A stretch of DNA of 64,000 nucleotides, taken from assembly GCA_037957365.1 (NCBI GenBank), contig JARHVA010003524.1, positions 620,001 through 684,000 on the forward strand. Reading direction: 5' to 3'. The notes below the pieces were generated by a model. The model did not search any database, had not been told where the DNA came from, and saw nothing but the letters and a program-made list of their open reading frames with translations. The translations under genes were made by a program, and so were the position numbers. Positions 1-12,032 of the stretch are shown in pieces. How positions within the stretch are numbered: position 1 is the first letter of the stretch; every line of letters begins with the position of its first letter. The stretch comes from Torreya grandis (Eukaryota > Streptophyta > Pinopsida > Cupressales > Taxaceae).

Positions 1-284
1 GCTAGACAAACCATATAATTCACCTGTCAGCTTGGTGAAAAGATGTTAGCTTGTAGAAGTCCATCCCCTTCATATAATTTATTATTTCATGATAAATTTT
101 CTAGATGGTTACTCCAAATCTCTTGTGAATTTCCACATGAGATTAATACAAGTGAAGAATTTTTGATAGTCTATTAGAAAATTACTCCTGATAGACAAGA
201 TTTATTATGTGAATTTTATCTGTATGATATTATTATAGGTAATATTAATAATTTCTTGGTCAATATATTTATTGGAGATTATGG

Positions 285-905
285 AAATATAGATATAATG
301 ACCATGTAAGTACTGCAAGAGAATTTGGTATATGCATCAGACCCTAATTTGGTAATGCACAATAGATATTGGAAAAATTCAAAAGTTTATAGTTCCAATG
401 TTCTAAAATTTGTGATCACTATATTCACCATTTATATAATGGAATTATCAAATTTTAATTGTTTTTAAAAAAATTATTTGATCAAGTTGTGACTGCCTAT
501 AGTCAACACTAGAATTTGTTGATAGTCTCTTTGAAAAAGAGAGAAGTTATTTATACTAATACTATTAGATGGACCCTTAGAAGAGACGAGGCTATTATTT
601 TGATCATTATTGATGTAATTCAATAATGAGGGCATAAATTATGGATTGGGATGAGATTTAAACGACCTTTATTGCTTTTTACCATGTCTTCATGGTATAA
701 CATAGGGCCACGATCTGATGAATAATTTACTCTTTGGATTCATTTTATTAACAAGAATAAGAGATTTACTTCTCATGAGAAAATATTACAATATTTTACT
801 CCATATATGATCTTAGTATCAAGCTAGAGAAGAGAATTAACACTTATGAAGATATGAGAAGTTAGTTTGCAATGGGACTTGCAAAAGGCAAGGTGTGGGG
901 GAAAT
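285..905 (+). pseudogene. unidentified coding relic, plus strand
   Basis: I do not recognise this family. In the plus strand, stretches without stops read like real protein: about 285-460 in one frame, then, after a shift near 465, about 480-890 in another. The second part includes the peptide IRWTLRRDEA followed by an aliphatic run, then a basic, aromatic segment. In-frame stops and at least one frameshift mean it is not functional. It ends next to a purine-rich tract at 892-904, so it could be the 3' ORF of a plus-strand gypsy element whose pol lies left of the window. It could also be captured host sequence. That the stretch is coding-derived is an inference from its amino-acid character only. 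Confidence 0.3.
892..904 (+). other. possible polypurine tract
   Basis: The purine-rich run ggtgtgggggaaa sits directly after the unidentified coding relic and is followed by tgatga. This is how the primer for plus-strand DNA synthesis and the start of a 3' LTR usually look in plant gypsy elements. I found no matching LTR copy in the window, so the assignment is weak. Confidence 0.25.
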
Positions 906-3900
906 GATGATTCCACACTATGACTCATTATAAACATGATATATCATTCTTCATATCCATAAAAATTACATTTGAATTGATAATTTCATGTAGTCTTAGG
1001 GTTTATAACTAGCCTAAGGTATAAAATGAATGATTTTATCTCTATAAGCTTATGTGAGTCTAAGTTAGCATTCTTTGCATGATGTTCTAACTATTTTCAT
1101 GTTTAATATTATATATTTTGATAGCTATAGATTATGATAGTCAAGCTATGGATTATGATATTCAAGATACAAACTTTGATAATTTCACTCTAGACTCTCA
1201 CATCTCTCAATAGACTCATCCACAACATGTTCCAAGGCATTCTAAAAGTTCTTTTAGCTATTCCATGATGATCTAGGACTCATCTAGATACTTTCTATTT
1301 TTATATATGTCTATATATAGATTTATATTTATATATATATTTCTATTTATATAAGCTAGTAGATATAGGTTATAATTCTAGATAAGATGCTATGGATATA
1401 TTGTATATAAGATTTGTTGATCAGATATGGTTAGATGAAGCAGTTGAAAATCCCATGAGGATCTTTCTAACCACATGTGGATATTGTTTTAATGTTCTTC
1501 TCTATTTTGGTCATATAAACCAATCTCTTTGAATATCATCTTGTTCTAGTTAGTTGAGTTATCATCAAGTATTTAGGATAGTTAGTTTATTTTGTGTCCA
1601 ATAAAATGTAGATCTATGCCTGATTTTCAGTAGTAAAAAACATTATAAGAATTATTGTTTGAATGCAAGAAGATTTATTAAAATAATGCTCTTTCATTTC
1701 TATGTGCTAAGAAAGCTTTCTAAGGATTGAGTTGATTTAACCCTAAATCCAAGGGTAATCAAGGGCCCACTCCCCAAGAAGATATGCCATGTACTTTTGG
1801 TATTTATAATTTGTTTCTTATTTATTTTTAATTAAAATTAAGATAAATGCTCTATTTATATGATTGGATTAATAACCTATAGGTCATAATAGACTGATAA
1901 TGTGTGTGTGATTTAATATTTGAACATGAATTTATCATTTCTTTGATTACAATAATATTTATTCTAGAACTTAGTTTAGAGTGTGGGTTTGATATTTGAT
2001 TTTAGTGTGTTTACTTTCCAACAAAATTGTGTGATTTGATTTCAAAGCATTTCATTTAATTTGGTGTGTTTACATTTTAATCAAGTGTGTTTCTTTCAAT
2101 CATTTGGTTAAGACATTAGGAAGTATAAACTTAGGAACGTGTGAAAGACATGGTGTATGGAATTGGCCTAAAAGTCAAAGTGAAAGCCTAATTATGAGTA
2201 TGAAAAGTAGTGGTAAGTCTTAAAATAAGGTATAAAGTATTGATAAGCCTATGTAGATGTTATATAACCCTCTACGCACTTTTACAGACCTCCTAAGATG
2301 GTACATGATCTTTTCAAGTCACTAATTTGGGTCAAAAAGGTGACTATACAACTATTTTGCCCAAGAAGCCTAAATGCAGACCTATGGAATAATCTTGATG
2401 AGTTTTACTTCAATGTATTTAGTTGTCTTATGATGGTAAAAGAATTACCAAAACATCATTAATCATTTAAATCCATTATTTTCATGAGAAATCTTTCTAG
2501 TTACCTCTTGGGCCTAAGCATACACCTAGTTTAGGGTTTTAGCCATTTCTTCGTTCACCCATATATATAAGGTTTCAAATCCTCAAATTTGACTTGAAAC
2601 CTAATTAGGAGGTCTTAAGAGTTAATCAAACATTATCTTGGAGTTTCACATGTGTGAGGTATGTGTAGAGCCAAAACTCATTTTCCTAGGCTTAGAAACC
2701 TAATTGAAGGCTAATATAGAGAGAGATAGATGGATTAAATATATCTACATTAAGCGTTTGATCATGATATTTTTCACAGAGAAGGAAGAGCCAAATGGGT
2801 AATCAAATAAATGTTTGGTTTTCTAGGAGCATCTATGCAATATTATAGACAAGGAGATTTATATGTTCTGAGGGCTACAAGTAGATGAAGACAAGTATGT
2901 GCCTTAGGTGAGAAATGGAGTGTTAGAGAGTGTATGAGGCACCCAAGGGGGTTGATACAAGTTTTTTAAGGTAGAGAGAGGTCATTCATGGAGAGGAGTT
3001 TCATTCATGAAAATATAATCAATATTTGAAGCATTTGAGTAAAAAAGATTCGCATGTCTAAAATATCATTATCAGGTCTTTGGTAGTTTGGAGATATTCA
3101 ATTTTAGTTCTCATGCTCATTATGTTGAAATATAAATTGTAATGGCCATGGATGGTGTAGGTAGATCTCAAGAAGCATGATCAAGTAAGTTAAGTGTTAA
3201 AATAAGATTTATAACTCCTCCTAGATATAAGAATAGGTAGTTGCATGATGAGGTGGATGAGTCATCAAAAAAATCAAGAGTTACTCTATGCCACCCCTTA
3301 TGAAGAAAAGGATCATATCAATAACACACATGTTGATAGAACACTTCATAACTACCTATTTATATATTTCTATTATTTGTAACTTATTCCTTTTGAGATG
3401 ACACTTGGCATAAGTCTCTCCATCATTTTATTTCTTGATCTCTCTCACTCTCTTCTATATATTCAACCTTGTTTGGGTTTGTAAGGGATCCTCCACCTAA
3501 GTATGGTGAATTCATAGTCATTTTTATGACCTTTTATTAATGAATACTAATGATTTTAACCTCTTTATATGACTGTACTTAGTGTGTATGCATAGATAAT
3601 TGATATTATTAAGTGATTTGCTTAGTCTTCCTTGACATGTTGTCTTATTCTAACAAATATAAATAGTTTAAAAGATTCTCTTTTAGGTCATGTGAAGGGT
3701 TCAAGTGAAGTGAAAGGATTGAGTGAGTTTTCTTATTCAATAGTGTCATGCTAGACTTCTTAATTAGTCCTCCTAACCTAAGCATCCAACCCAACTTTCA
3801 CATTGAAAAATTGATGTAGGAGATTCAAATTAGGAGTAGTGTATGTTCAAAATAGTCTCATGGTCAATGTGCACATGTGTATGGTTGGTAGTGGTCAATT

Positions 3901-4449
3901 ATTTTGGTGTATCACCTCCCTAGGTAGGTTTATTTCATGTTATCCCTCTCCCTTTTCCTTTAAAATCTAGTAGTGTAGTGTTGTGATCCTAATTGATACA
4001 TCAAGGAGAGCTAGACATATAATATAGAGATTCAATACACCTATTATGACACATATATCCTAGTATTATCTACATAATACCCCAAATTATGAAGGATTGA
4101 ATAACCTTCCAAGGGTGAAAATTTGGGTGATATCACTAACAAACAAAGAAAAAAGAAAAAAAGAAAAAGATCTAATCTAAGATGGATGTTTATTTTAAGG
4201 AATCAAACAAAATGTGAATGAAATTTTGACCCCTTGGTATTTTTTGCTCTTGTAAAATTGAAATATGAAAAGACAAGTTGTGTTAAGTCAATTTCAAGCA
4301 CTAAAACAAAAGTTTATATATAAATTATATTGTTCAAGCCTCCTCTTCTCTACTTAGGTTCTTGAAAAAATGTGAGGCGGTTCTCTTGTCTTTATGAAAA
4401 AAATAAAACCAACAAACAAATTTCAATTTTTAACTCTCAATTTTCTGTT
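906..4449. other. no gene seen; old AT-rich repeat-derived DNA
   Basis: I see no protein-coding relic, RNA gene or paired LTR here. The stretch contains TA-rich simple sequence at about 1296-1372 and purine-rich simple sequence at about 4140-4170. The first few hundred bases could be the 3' LTR of the element ending at 904, but no second copy is available for comparison. Confidence 0.5.
1296..1372. repeat. TA-rich simple sequence
   Basis: This is an imperfect run of ta/tata units (tatatatgtctatatatag and variants). It is low-complexity DNA with no gene association. Confidence 0.6.
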
Positions 4450-4860
4450 TACATAGAGCGAAGTCATTGATTATGCAATAATGTGAACCTGTTGATTCTA
4501 ATGAAGTAATTGTTTTATATATGGAACATAATACATAAAAATTAGTTTTTGGTGAAGTCACTATTAGACAATGGTGAAGTTTCTGATTAGTCTAGGTGAA
4601 GCCATTGAATACAACTTGAAATTAGGCAAAGTTCCTAAAATCATTAGTAAAATTACTTGTCAAATCCACCAAATTGTAGGGTTGATGTCACCATTTACAT
4701 TGATCAATGTCATCATTACATAGGATGAAGTCACTGATGAAAATTCATTATTTATTCAAAATAAATGATCATAAATAGAGGATAAAAAAGGTAAAGTCTT
4801 CATTACATAGGGTGAATTCATTAATTAGTGAAAAAAAGAAAATGATGAGACTTTTGAGCA
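4450..4860. repeat. degenerate short repeats, core ggtgaagtcactgatta
   Basis: A core resembling ggtgaagtcactgatta recurs about ten times with variable spacing, for example near 4455, 4550, 4573, 4594, 4723, 4790 and 4810. Copies differ by several bases and some units have lost their ends. The array lies just left of LTR J. Repeats of this kind are common in untranslated parts of Tat-like gypsy elements, which is my best guess for its origin. Confidence 0.45.
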
Positions 4861-5014
4861 TAAAAATTTTAATTTGAATATTTAAGTGCTATTTTTATGA
4901 ATTTTAAAGGTTTTACATCATTCATGTAGTCCATACAGGATGAGTGATCCCATTGTGCATGCCATTATGTATCTTAGGAGTCTGAAGAGCAAAAAAGGTC
5001 ATTGATTAGTTATT

Positions 5015-6064
5015 TGTTAGTGAATCTCACTAAAATCCAAGTATAAAAATGAAATGAAACTAAACTTATCTTACCTAAGAATTAGGGGAGCATAACATAA
5101 TAGACAAAACCACAACTAAGAGATAAAAAAACATAATAATATTACCTCCCTTATCAACATTAGTGTTCGCTTGTTAGCAGAGAATATGTTTTTGCTCTAT
5201 AGATGGCATTAGAGAAATTGATTAATGTTTTTTCTATCTTGGTAGCACTTTTATAATGGCCACATGTGGATTTGATTGGTTTGGATTGGCTTCGTGTGAA
5301 GCTTTGATATCAATTTGGAATTATAACATTAATTTGATGGCTTCTTAAAGGCATCCCTATAGAATAATCTTACACACAAAATCTTGTTTGGGTAGAGTAA
5401 GGGAAATTGTATTTATAGGTCTCAAAACTAGCTCTAACCCTAGGAGGTTACATTTAGTTATAACTTTGATTGAGTTTAAAATAATTTATGTTGAGTTAAG
5501 TTAACCATGGGTTGGGTAAAAGAAATCATGAAGGCTTGACAACTCATTTTAGATATTTATGAGTCATGAAAACTCATAGAAGATATTTGAGTTTATGACT
5601 CACTTTTTCTTGAATATTAAGAATTGATAAATCACTTTATTAGCTCCCTTGAATTTGAATTCATATTTTTTGAAAATTTCCTTTTTAGATAAATGTAATT
5701 CACTAATTCAACTTGGAATTTTTACTTAAGCAAGTTAATTAAGATTTAATTTTTAATTAATCATACTTATTGATTTTTGGCTTTTATGAATTATTTTTAA
5801 ATTTTTTGCATTAATATATCGATAGGCTAATAATGTCAATTTTCTAGGTCAAAATTTAATGAGGATTGAAAAAAAACTCAGCTATGGTGCATACTAGGTA
5901 ATACCCCAAATAAACAAGCCTTGCCATGTTTCTAAGTAATTAAATCCCTTGTACAGATGAATTTGGGAAATTTAGGTGATTTATAGGCTTAAATTACATT
6001 GTTTGTTATAAATTGATCTGAATCCTAGTTTAGACATGAAAATGGCCAAAAATAAGTATCTACA
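5015..6064 (-). repeat. LTR J, related to the LTR of element D
   Basis: This block aligns end to end with 38354-39276 in the same orientation. Shared landmarks include aggggagcataacataata, the ctctaaccctaggaggtta segment, the ttaattaagattta segment and a terminal ggccaaaa...taagt. On the minus strand it starts TGTAGATACTTA and ends ACTAACA, so it has TG...CA termini. It abuts the copia relic I at 6065, which is truncated there. Five bases on either side (ttatt and ggcat) do not match. This is either a solo LTR that lost its duplication or the remnant of a rearranged element. Confidence 0.6.
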
Positions 6065-6069
6065 GGCAT

Positions 6070-7330
6070 ATAACTTGGCCTAGTGATATGTCCTTCCCAT
6101 TTCTCTTGTAAAATAATTATACAACTTTGATGATAATTGAATTTCGTAAAAACTCAACCTTCATGCCCTTACTGATATGAGTGATTTGATACATTAATAA
6201 GAGATTGGTTAAAACACATGGAACACTTAGAACATTATTGAATGTTCCTCCTTCCATTTCAATATACCCTCTCCCTAAAATTGATATAAAAGTGTTATCA
6301 CCCAAAGTGATTGAAGACATGTTACTAGGCTCTAAGGAAGAAAACTCAACCTATGAATAACCCATGTGGTGGGAAGCACTTGATTCAATAACCCATGAAT
6401 ATTTTGGAGTTGTAAATGATAATATAGCCTTACCCTTTTCTTTATCTTTTCCTTTTATCATTTGCCTTACAATAATCTTGAGTTAATTAATTATGCTTGA
6501 TAGATTCATGAACACATATGTTGCTCTTTTATATAAGATGAGTCAGGTGGTTAATTTATTTCTTCATGCACTTGTGTTCATCATGCCCATTTTTATTTTA
6601 ATAGGCACACTTAACCTTGTATTTATTAGGCTTATTATTGGAAGAAGAAGTTTAAGTAGTTATTTTGGTAGAAGTTGATTCTTTCTTCTTCTCTTGATCC
6701 TTGTTATTTTTCTTATTCTATTTGTTTAAAGCCTTTGTTTTCTCATTCCTATAAATTATGAAGTTTTGAAGACTTTAATGTGCCCATTTTTATTAACTTG
6801 TATTTCTTCTGAGCTAAGTTAGCAACTAAGACATCTAAAGAGGGCATTTTCCATGTAGTGCCTAGAGCACTTTTAGTGGTATGGAAAGTAGAGACAAAGA
6901 CCAAGTAATCATGACCTATATTAGAGAGTATAAAAAGAATAAGTTGGTTATATTTATTATCTATTCCACATTATTTCAACTACAATCTCAAAGACTCAAA
7001 ATTGGTGAAGAAATCTTGATGGATGTCAACGTTACTAGGACTTAGGCTCATAAGTTCATTTTCTAGTTTATGGGCTCTCATCACATATTGATTCTTAAAG
7101 AGTTTTTTTTAAATTGTCCACACTTAATTGGGTGTTTTGGTAGGTTATATATGAAAAAGTATATCAAGAGACATAAAAAGACATAATAACACATAAATTT
7201 TAGAACTATGATTGTACCACTTAAATTTTTATATATTTGTAGTTTGTTCAATTTTTAAATCCCTTATAATGTAGTGTAAATCTTTACTCATAATTATTTA
7301 CATTTTTTTTTTCCATTAATGATAGTTAAA
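6070..7330 (-). pseudogene. copia element I: gag to protease relic
   Basis: Read on the minus strand from about 7330 down, this is a Ty1/copia gag of the UBN2 type (motifs resembling ILFILSNIGHDYLVFVST and MPSLDVLVAKL). It is followed by a decayed zinc-knuckle area near 6550-6600 and the start of the retropepsin. The normal active-site D-S-G appears as E-S-S before ASHHM near 6390. The open stretch 6117-6320 (67 codons) holds the protease strand that begins ITLGDN and the region leading to the gag-pre-integrase domain. Integrase and RT are missing because the element is cut at 6064 by LTR J. Several stops and shifts make it non-functional. Confidence 0.7.
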
Positions 7331-8726
7331 TGGTTTTAGATGATTAATTGAACTTATATCCATTGTGAATAATAAAGTTTTTAGTTGTAGTTGTTTTTAC
7401 AAAAAAAGTGCAAATAGAATGAAAGAGTGACTCAAATATATAGTACACCTCTTGAAGTACCAATAGTGAACCCACCCAAGTGTTTTAAACAATACACACT
7501 CAAAAACATATTAGACACAACTGAGAATGCATCTTGATCAACCAGTGAAAATGTCAAAAAAGATGTGATTTGTAAGACAAAGCAAGGATGTTAGGCTCAA
7601 CCAAAAATGCATCCAAGATGAGTACACAAAGTGATAAAGAGAGAAAAAGAAGTGTTTTATTGAATGTGATGGATTTTGGACACCTTTCAAATTAGACCTC
7701 ACTCTCCAGTCATCTAGCAAAAAAATGAAGAATTTTTCAAAAAATACTTTCTGTCTTTTAATAGGCTCACAATAAATTATTTTTATTGAAAAATAATAAA
7801 AAATAATCTTACTAATTTTATAAACACCCCAATAATATTATATTACTTTATAAAAAATAACAAAAAATCCTTCCTTATATTTTATAAAAATCCACCTCTA
7901 CAATATTATATTATTTAATAAAAAATCTATAATGTTCAATGTTAAAGAAACATTGACTTTAAATCATTTCAAGCAATACCATGATTTTAAAGTAAAGATG
8001 GTTTTGTTTTCAAAAGAATATTTTCCCACTAAATGAAAAACCACTATTTTTTAATAGTGGTATTAGAAACCATGAGTCATGAAAATGAGAAATTTTAAAG
8101 AAGACACATACCAGACCAATAATAGATGGAGAAATGTGTGATTAGAGGAGGTTTAAACACAGTAAAAATGATCCCAGATCCATATGATAATAAAAACTAG
8201 CTCATGAAGGGTGATTAAGAGGAAGGCATCGACCCAAAGTAGGTTGTCAAATAGGCCCGATAAGTTACTAAGGTCATGGCACAAATTTGAATGTTTATGG
8301 AAGAATAGAAGGTATGAATCAGTTACTTTGACAAGATGGTAAAATGGCTCTAAATTCTCTTCAAACCTACAATAGGTCATTGAAAGGAGAACCTAGACCA
8401 TGTAAGACTATAGTCTAGCTTAGGCCATCACTTATAATATTTGAACCTCGATCAAGGGATCTAAGGAAATGTAACCTTAAGCTTGAACATATTGAAACCA
8501 TATTTAATAATTGAGTCAAACCCTTGATATATAAAAACATTCCTTATATAGCTAACATAATAAATATTTTAAAAAAAATCCCAAGGTTTTTTGAGATTTA
8601 AAAATAACACCTAAAATTATTTTTTCAAACCCTCTAAAAAATGCCTCATAACACACTACAAACAATCTCAATATTTAAAAATAAAGCTCACAACATAAAA
8701 CTAGTCACATGATCATGAAGGTGTCA
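7331..8726 (-). other. copia I leader and gag start, heavily decayed
   Basis: This lies between the recognisable gag of copia I and its primer site. It should hold the 5' untranslated leader and the N-terminal half of gag, but I could not recognise a gag start. An open 75-codon stretch at 8153-8380 (minus) contains no motif I know. A run at 7740-7930 repeats the pattern of ttatataaaaaat and similar AT-rich words. Confidence 0.4.
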
Positions 8727-8737
8727 CTCTGATACCA
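8727..8737 (-). other. primer binding site of copia I (initiator tRNA-Met type)
   Basis: The plus strand reads ctctgatacca, so the minus strand reads TGGTATCAGAG. This matches the 3' end of initiator tRNA-Met, which primes most plant copia elements. It sets the element direction as minus and places its 5' LTR to the right. Confidence 0.7.
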
Positions 8738-8956
8738 TATCAGATTTATGGTTGGTATCCCTAGATCATACAAATGCATAGGTTTGTGATAGGTGTGAGA
8801 TAAAAAATCACATAATAAACAACTATAAGCTAAATGAAATCATTATGATGATATTACATAACACAAATATGAGCCAAAATACCAATCTTCCATTAAGAAA
8901 ATCTCACAAATGTGAGGTGTACATATAGGAGAGTGTTGATTAACTAATCCACAAAA

Positions 8957-9091
8957 TGTGGTCAAATAACCTAAGAATAAAAGAGTAACTCTTCCAAAAA
9001 AGGTGGTCAAAGGTGCTTAGAATAGAAGAGTACCTCCTCCATAAAAGGTATTCAAAGACCCTTAGAATAAAAGAATAATTCCCATACATAG
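8957..9091. repeat. 45-bp tandem repeat, three units
   Basis: Units share the pattern ggtcaaa...ctta(a)gaata(a/g)aagagta followed by a ccaaaaaaggt-like tail. The word gtcaaa or ttcaaa falls at 8961, 9006 and 9051, exactly 45 bp apart. It lies in the presumed LTR of copia I, upstream (in element sense) of its candidate TATA box. Confidence 0.65.
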
Positions 9092-9330
9092 AATAACCAG
9101 TCAAGGAGTTACTTCCTAGTCATCTGATCAAATTGTATACCTAAGAAAAATTATCCATGAAAGTAAGAAAACTCTAAGTGAGGGAAAAAAATCCAAAAAT
9201 AAATAAATATGGGAAAAATAAATATCACCTACTCTAACAATGTTAAGGCTAAAACCTATGTACAATCTCCCAAAGAGTAGAATCTTGTTACACCAAAGTA
9301 GAAGGATCCTTTTTTCAATCATTTCACATT

Positions 9331-9340
9331 CATATATAGA
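9331..9340 (-). promoter_or_regulatory. candidate TATA box in LTR of copia I
   Basis: The minus strand reads TCTATATATG. Its position within the presumed LTR fits the U3/R boundary of a minus-strand copia element. In such AT-rich DNA, chance matches are common. Confidence 0.3.
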
Positions 9341-9600
9341 GAGGACAAGTGAGTGAGAGAAGAAAATAAATTAAATTACTCAACTACCTCCCTTTGATTA
9401 GGGATGTGTTAGATAAGGAGACCAATAAGTTAAATTCATCAAACCCTTTCAATGCTTTGGATTTGTTTAATGTAGACTTGGTTGGATGCTTGGTGTATTA
9501 GAGGATAAACCACACTATCTTCACTCCATTTTCTCCTAGAATATTTAAATTTAATGATATTTTATTGATGACCTAGTCTTCTTCCTTGAGAGACTCCTAG

Positions 9601-12032
9601 AAGAGATTCAAACTCACCACTTTTTCCTTTAATCATGTGATGGTTGGGGAGAAGGTAACTAATCTTGACTGTTCACCATGATTGGATTATTTGTTAAATC
9701 ATCTGCATCAAAATAGGCCTCAAGATAGCATAACTCACCCAATTATATCCTTTTCACATGTTTCTCATAGATGCGAACCACCTTGAGGAGGTTTCACTTA
9801 TTAAGGAACATGCTTCCAACTAGTTCCATGCTTATTCACCCTCTTCAAGTAAATTGAATCATTCATTATTCTGAAGATATCTTATATCAGCCTTGGAAAC
9901 CTATTTAAGCTATTTTTTCATGTATTATATATGATTTAGGAGGTTCAAGAGTCTTTCATTTCATAATTTGAGGCCTTAAATGATTAGTGCCTACTAATTA
10001 AAGGCTTTTCATCATTGGTATTGCCCAATATTGGGTTAGAAACATGCTTCTTATGAGTAACTTCTTCATTACCTTGAATTTCAACCTACTCCCATGTATC
10101 ATACCTATAAAATTGAATTTAGCATCTTAAAAAAGGACTATAAAGATGGTTTATTCATTTTTGGGTAGAAAATTCAACATATTATCCATTAATCTATTTA
10201 TAAACATGATTGACACCATCTAGGAAACTGTCTAAAAGTTTACTACAATCTATTTTGAATGTTTTGATCATGTTTTACAACCCTCTATGAACATTACAAA
10301 ACCTTTATTAATATGGAATATTTATGGAGACCTTATAAATTATATTTGTATATCTGTATGAGCTTATATCATGGATAAAAAACTTTTGTCTTGGCCTTGT
10401 AATAGGCAAGAAACTTGAAAAATATGAACATGCATGTTAGTGCTCTTGAAGGATCTCTAAAAAATCATATTATCCTTGTATGATCATGAATGATGTCTAA
10501 ACTCTATTGAAAAACTATTAGTGGGGTCTTGAGATCATGAAACCTCTTGTAATCTACCTAAAGACCTCTAGGTGCCCCTAGAGGATGATTGAAACCCTCC
10601 TGATTAGTCATGGAACCTTGAAAGTTTGACTTGCAGACTTGGTGGTTCTAGATAAAGGTTCTAAAAGCTCTAAAATCCTATATTCTCATCTTAAAAATTA
10701 TATGAAGGTTTTGAGATGGTTGAAACCCTTGTTTTCTGTCTCACAGATGTATTGATTCTCTTGAAGGAGATTAGATCATGCTTTAAACTTGTCTAAAAAC
10801 TTGCATCATTAGGTAAACATTGGAAACACTACTTCAGTCTTGTTGATGCTCTTAAAGACTCATAGATCATGCTTAGACCTATAAACATTATGGAACCTTG
10901 TTCATCATGGATAACAATTTTAATTTTTCTTGTAGATGTGTAGGTTCTCTAGATCATGTTCTATAAATCTAAAACCTTAAAAACAATGTTGTAGCATCAT
11001 GTAAACCTTCCAAACTTGGAATTATATCATTGAATAATGTTGCCTATTCCTATCTATAGACTTGTATGAAGGTATTGAGAGCTTTGGGACCTTTATTTTA
11101 TCATTGTATTATCATGGTCTTTTGGAAATTATATTTGCAGATGTTTATGAAGGCTTAATATCGTGCATGAAACCTCTTATTTTTTAAGTTTAAAGACCTG
11201 AAACCTTCATTTTTTTGATCATATAGTCCTGTAAACTCAAGTTTTTTTCTTTAAATTATATCTACAAACATCGTGAACCTCCTATAAACCTATAACCATG
11301 CTTTTGGCTCATGAAATTTTTTATTTGAGGTATAAAACTTGTAGAATCACCTTGTAAACATGATTTTAGACCTTAAATCTTTTATATATCCTTTGTTTTA
11401 TCACTAAAAATCCTAAAATAACCTTGGAATCATGCCTACAATCATGCTAACTAGTTTTTGTCTTAAAAACTATATTTTGAGCTTTCAAAATCATGAAAAC
11501 TTGTGGAAAACTATAAAGAAATTTGCAATCTTGTTATTACCCTTGTTTTATGACTTGAGGAAGTTTACAACCTTATTCCTTATCTCTTTAAGACTTTAAA
11601 TTATTTTCAAAGTGCATCATCATGGGTTTAGGGTTTTAGTAGTCTTTAAGACTATTTATAAGGTTTGAAGGTGTTTAAAGAGATCCATGTGATTTATACC
11701 TTCTCATGAAGTATTGAGACCACCAAGAGATGTATTGAGACTTGTTAGGACTCTTCCAAACCCTTTCAAAAACTACTTATGAGTATAAATATAAAAAGAT
11801 GTCAATTGGTTTTAGTTATAAACCCTATAAACATAATATTTTAGCCTATAAATTGAGTATAACCTCATTTTATCCTCTTAAAGGTCTAAAAATCACCATT
11901 GATGATCCTTAGGGCCTGATTTAACCTTCAAAAACTTGGTTCCTTAATTAAGACCCTTATCAGGGCTCTACAAACCTAGTTTTTGGCTTGCTTCATAACA
12001 TGCATACCTTGTTTTACTTTTTTGAATACTAT
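9601..12032 (-). other. 3' non-coding part of gypsy E, left of element A
   Basis: I see no coding domain. From about 10200 the sequence is a loose series of words such as catgaaaccttgt, agacttgtatgaagg and ttttgagatcatg. The same words appear right of element A at 32290-32760, so the two stretches were probably continuous before A inserted. Their position downstream (minus sense) of the integrase of E suggests they are its 3' untranslated region or LTR. The stretch 9601-10200 is unidentified. Confidence 0.4.
12028..12032. repeat. left target-site duplication of element A (actat)
   Basis: The five bases actat before the left LTR compare with aatat at 32283-32287 after the right LTR. Four of five match, as expected for an old 5-bp duplication. 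Confidence 0.5.

Larger units (their letters stand above)
8738..9600 (-). repeat. presumed 5' LTR of copia I, outer end not resolved
   Basis: This sequence follows the primer site, so it should be the 5' LTR of element I. It contains a 45-bp tandem repeat (8957-9091) and a good minus-strand TATA box (TCTATATATG at 9331-9340). No second copy is present to define the outer end, so the right boundary is a guess. Confidence 0.4.
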
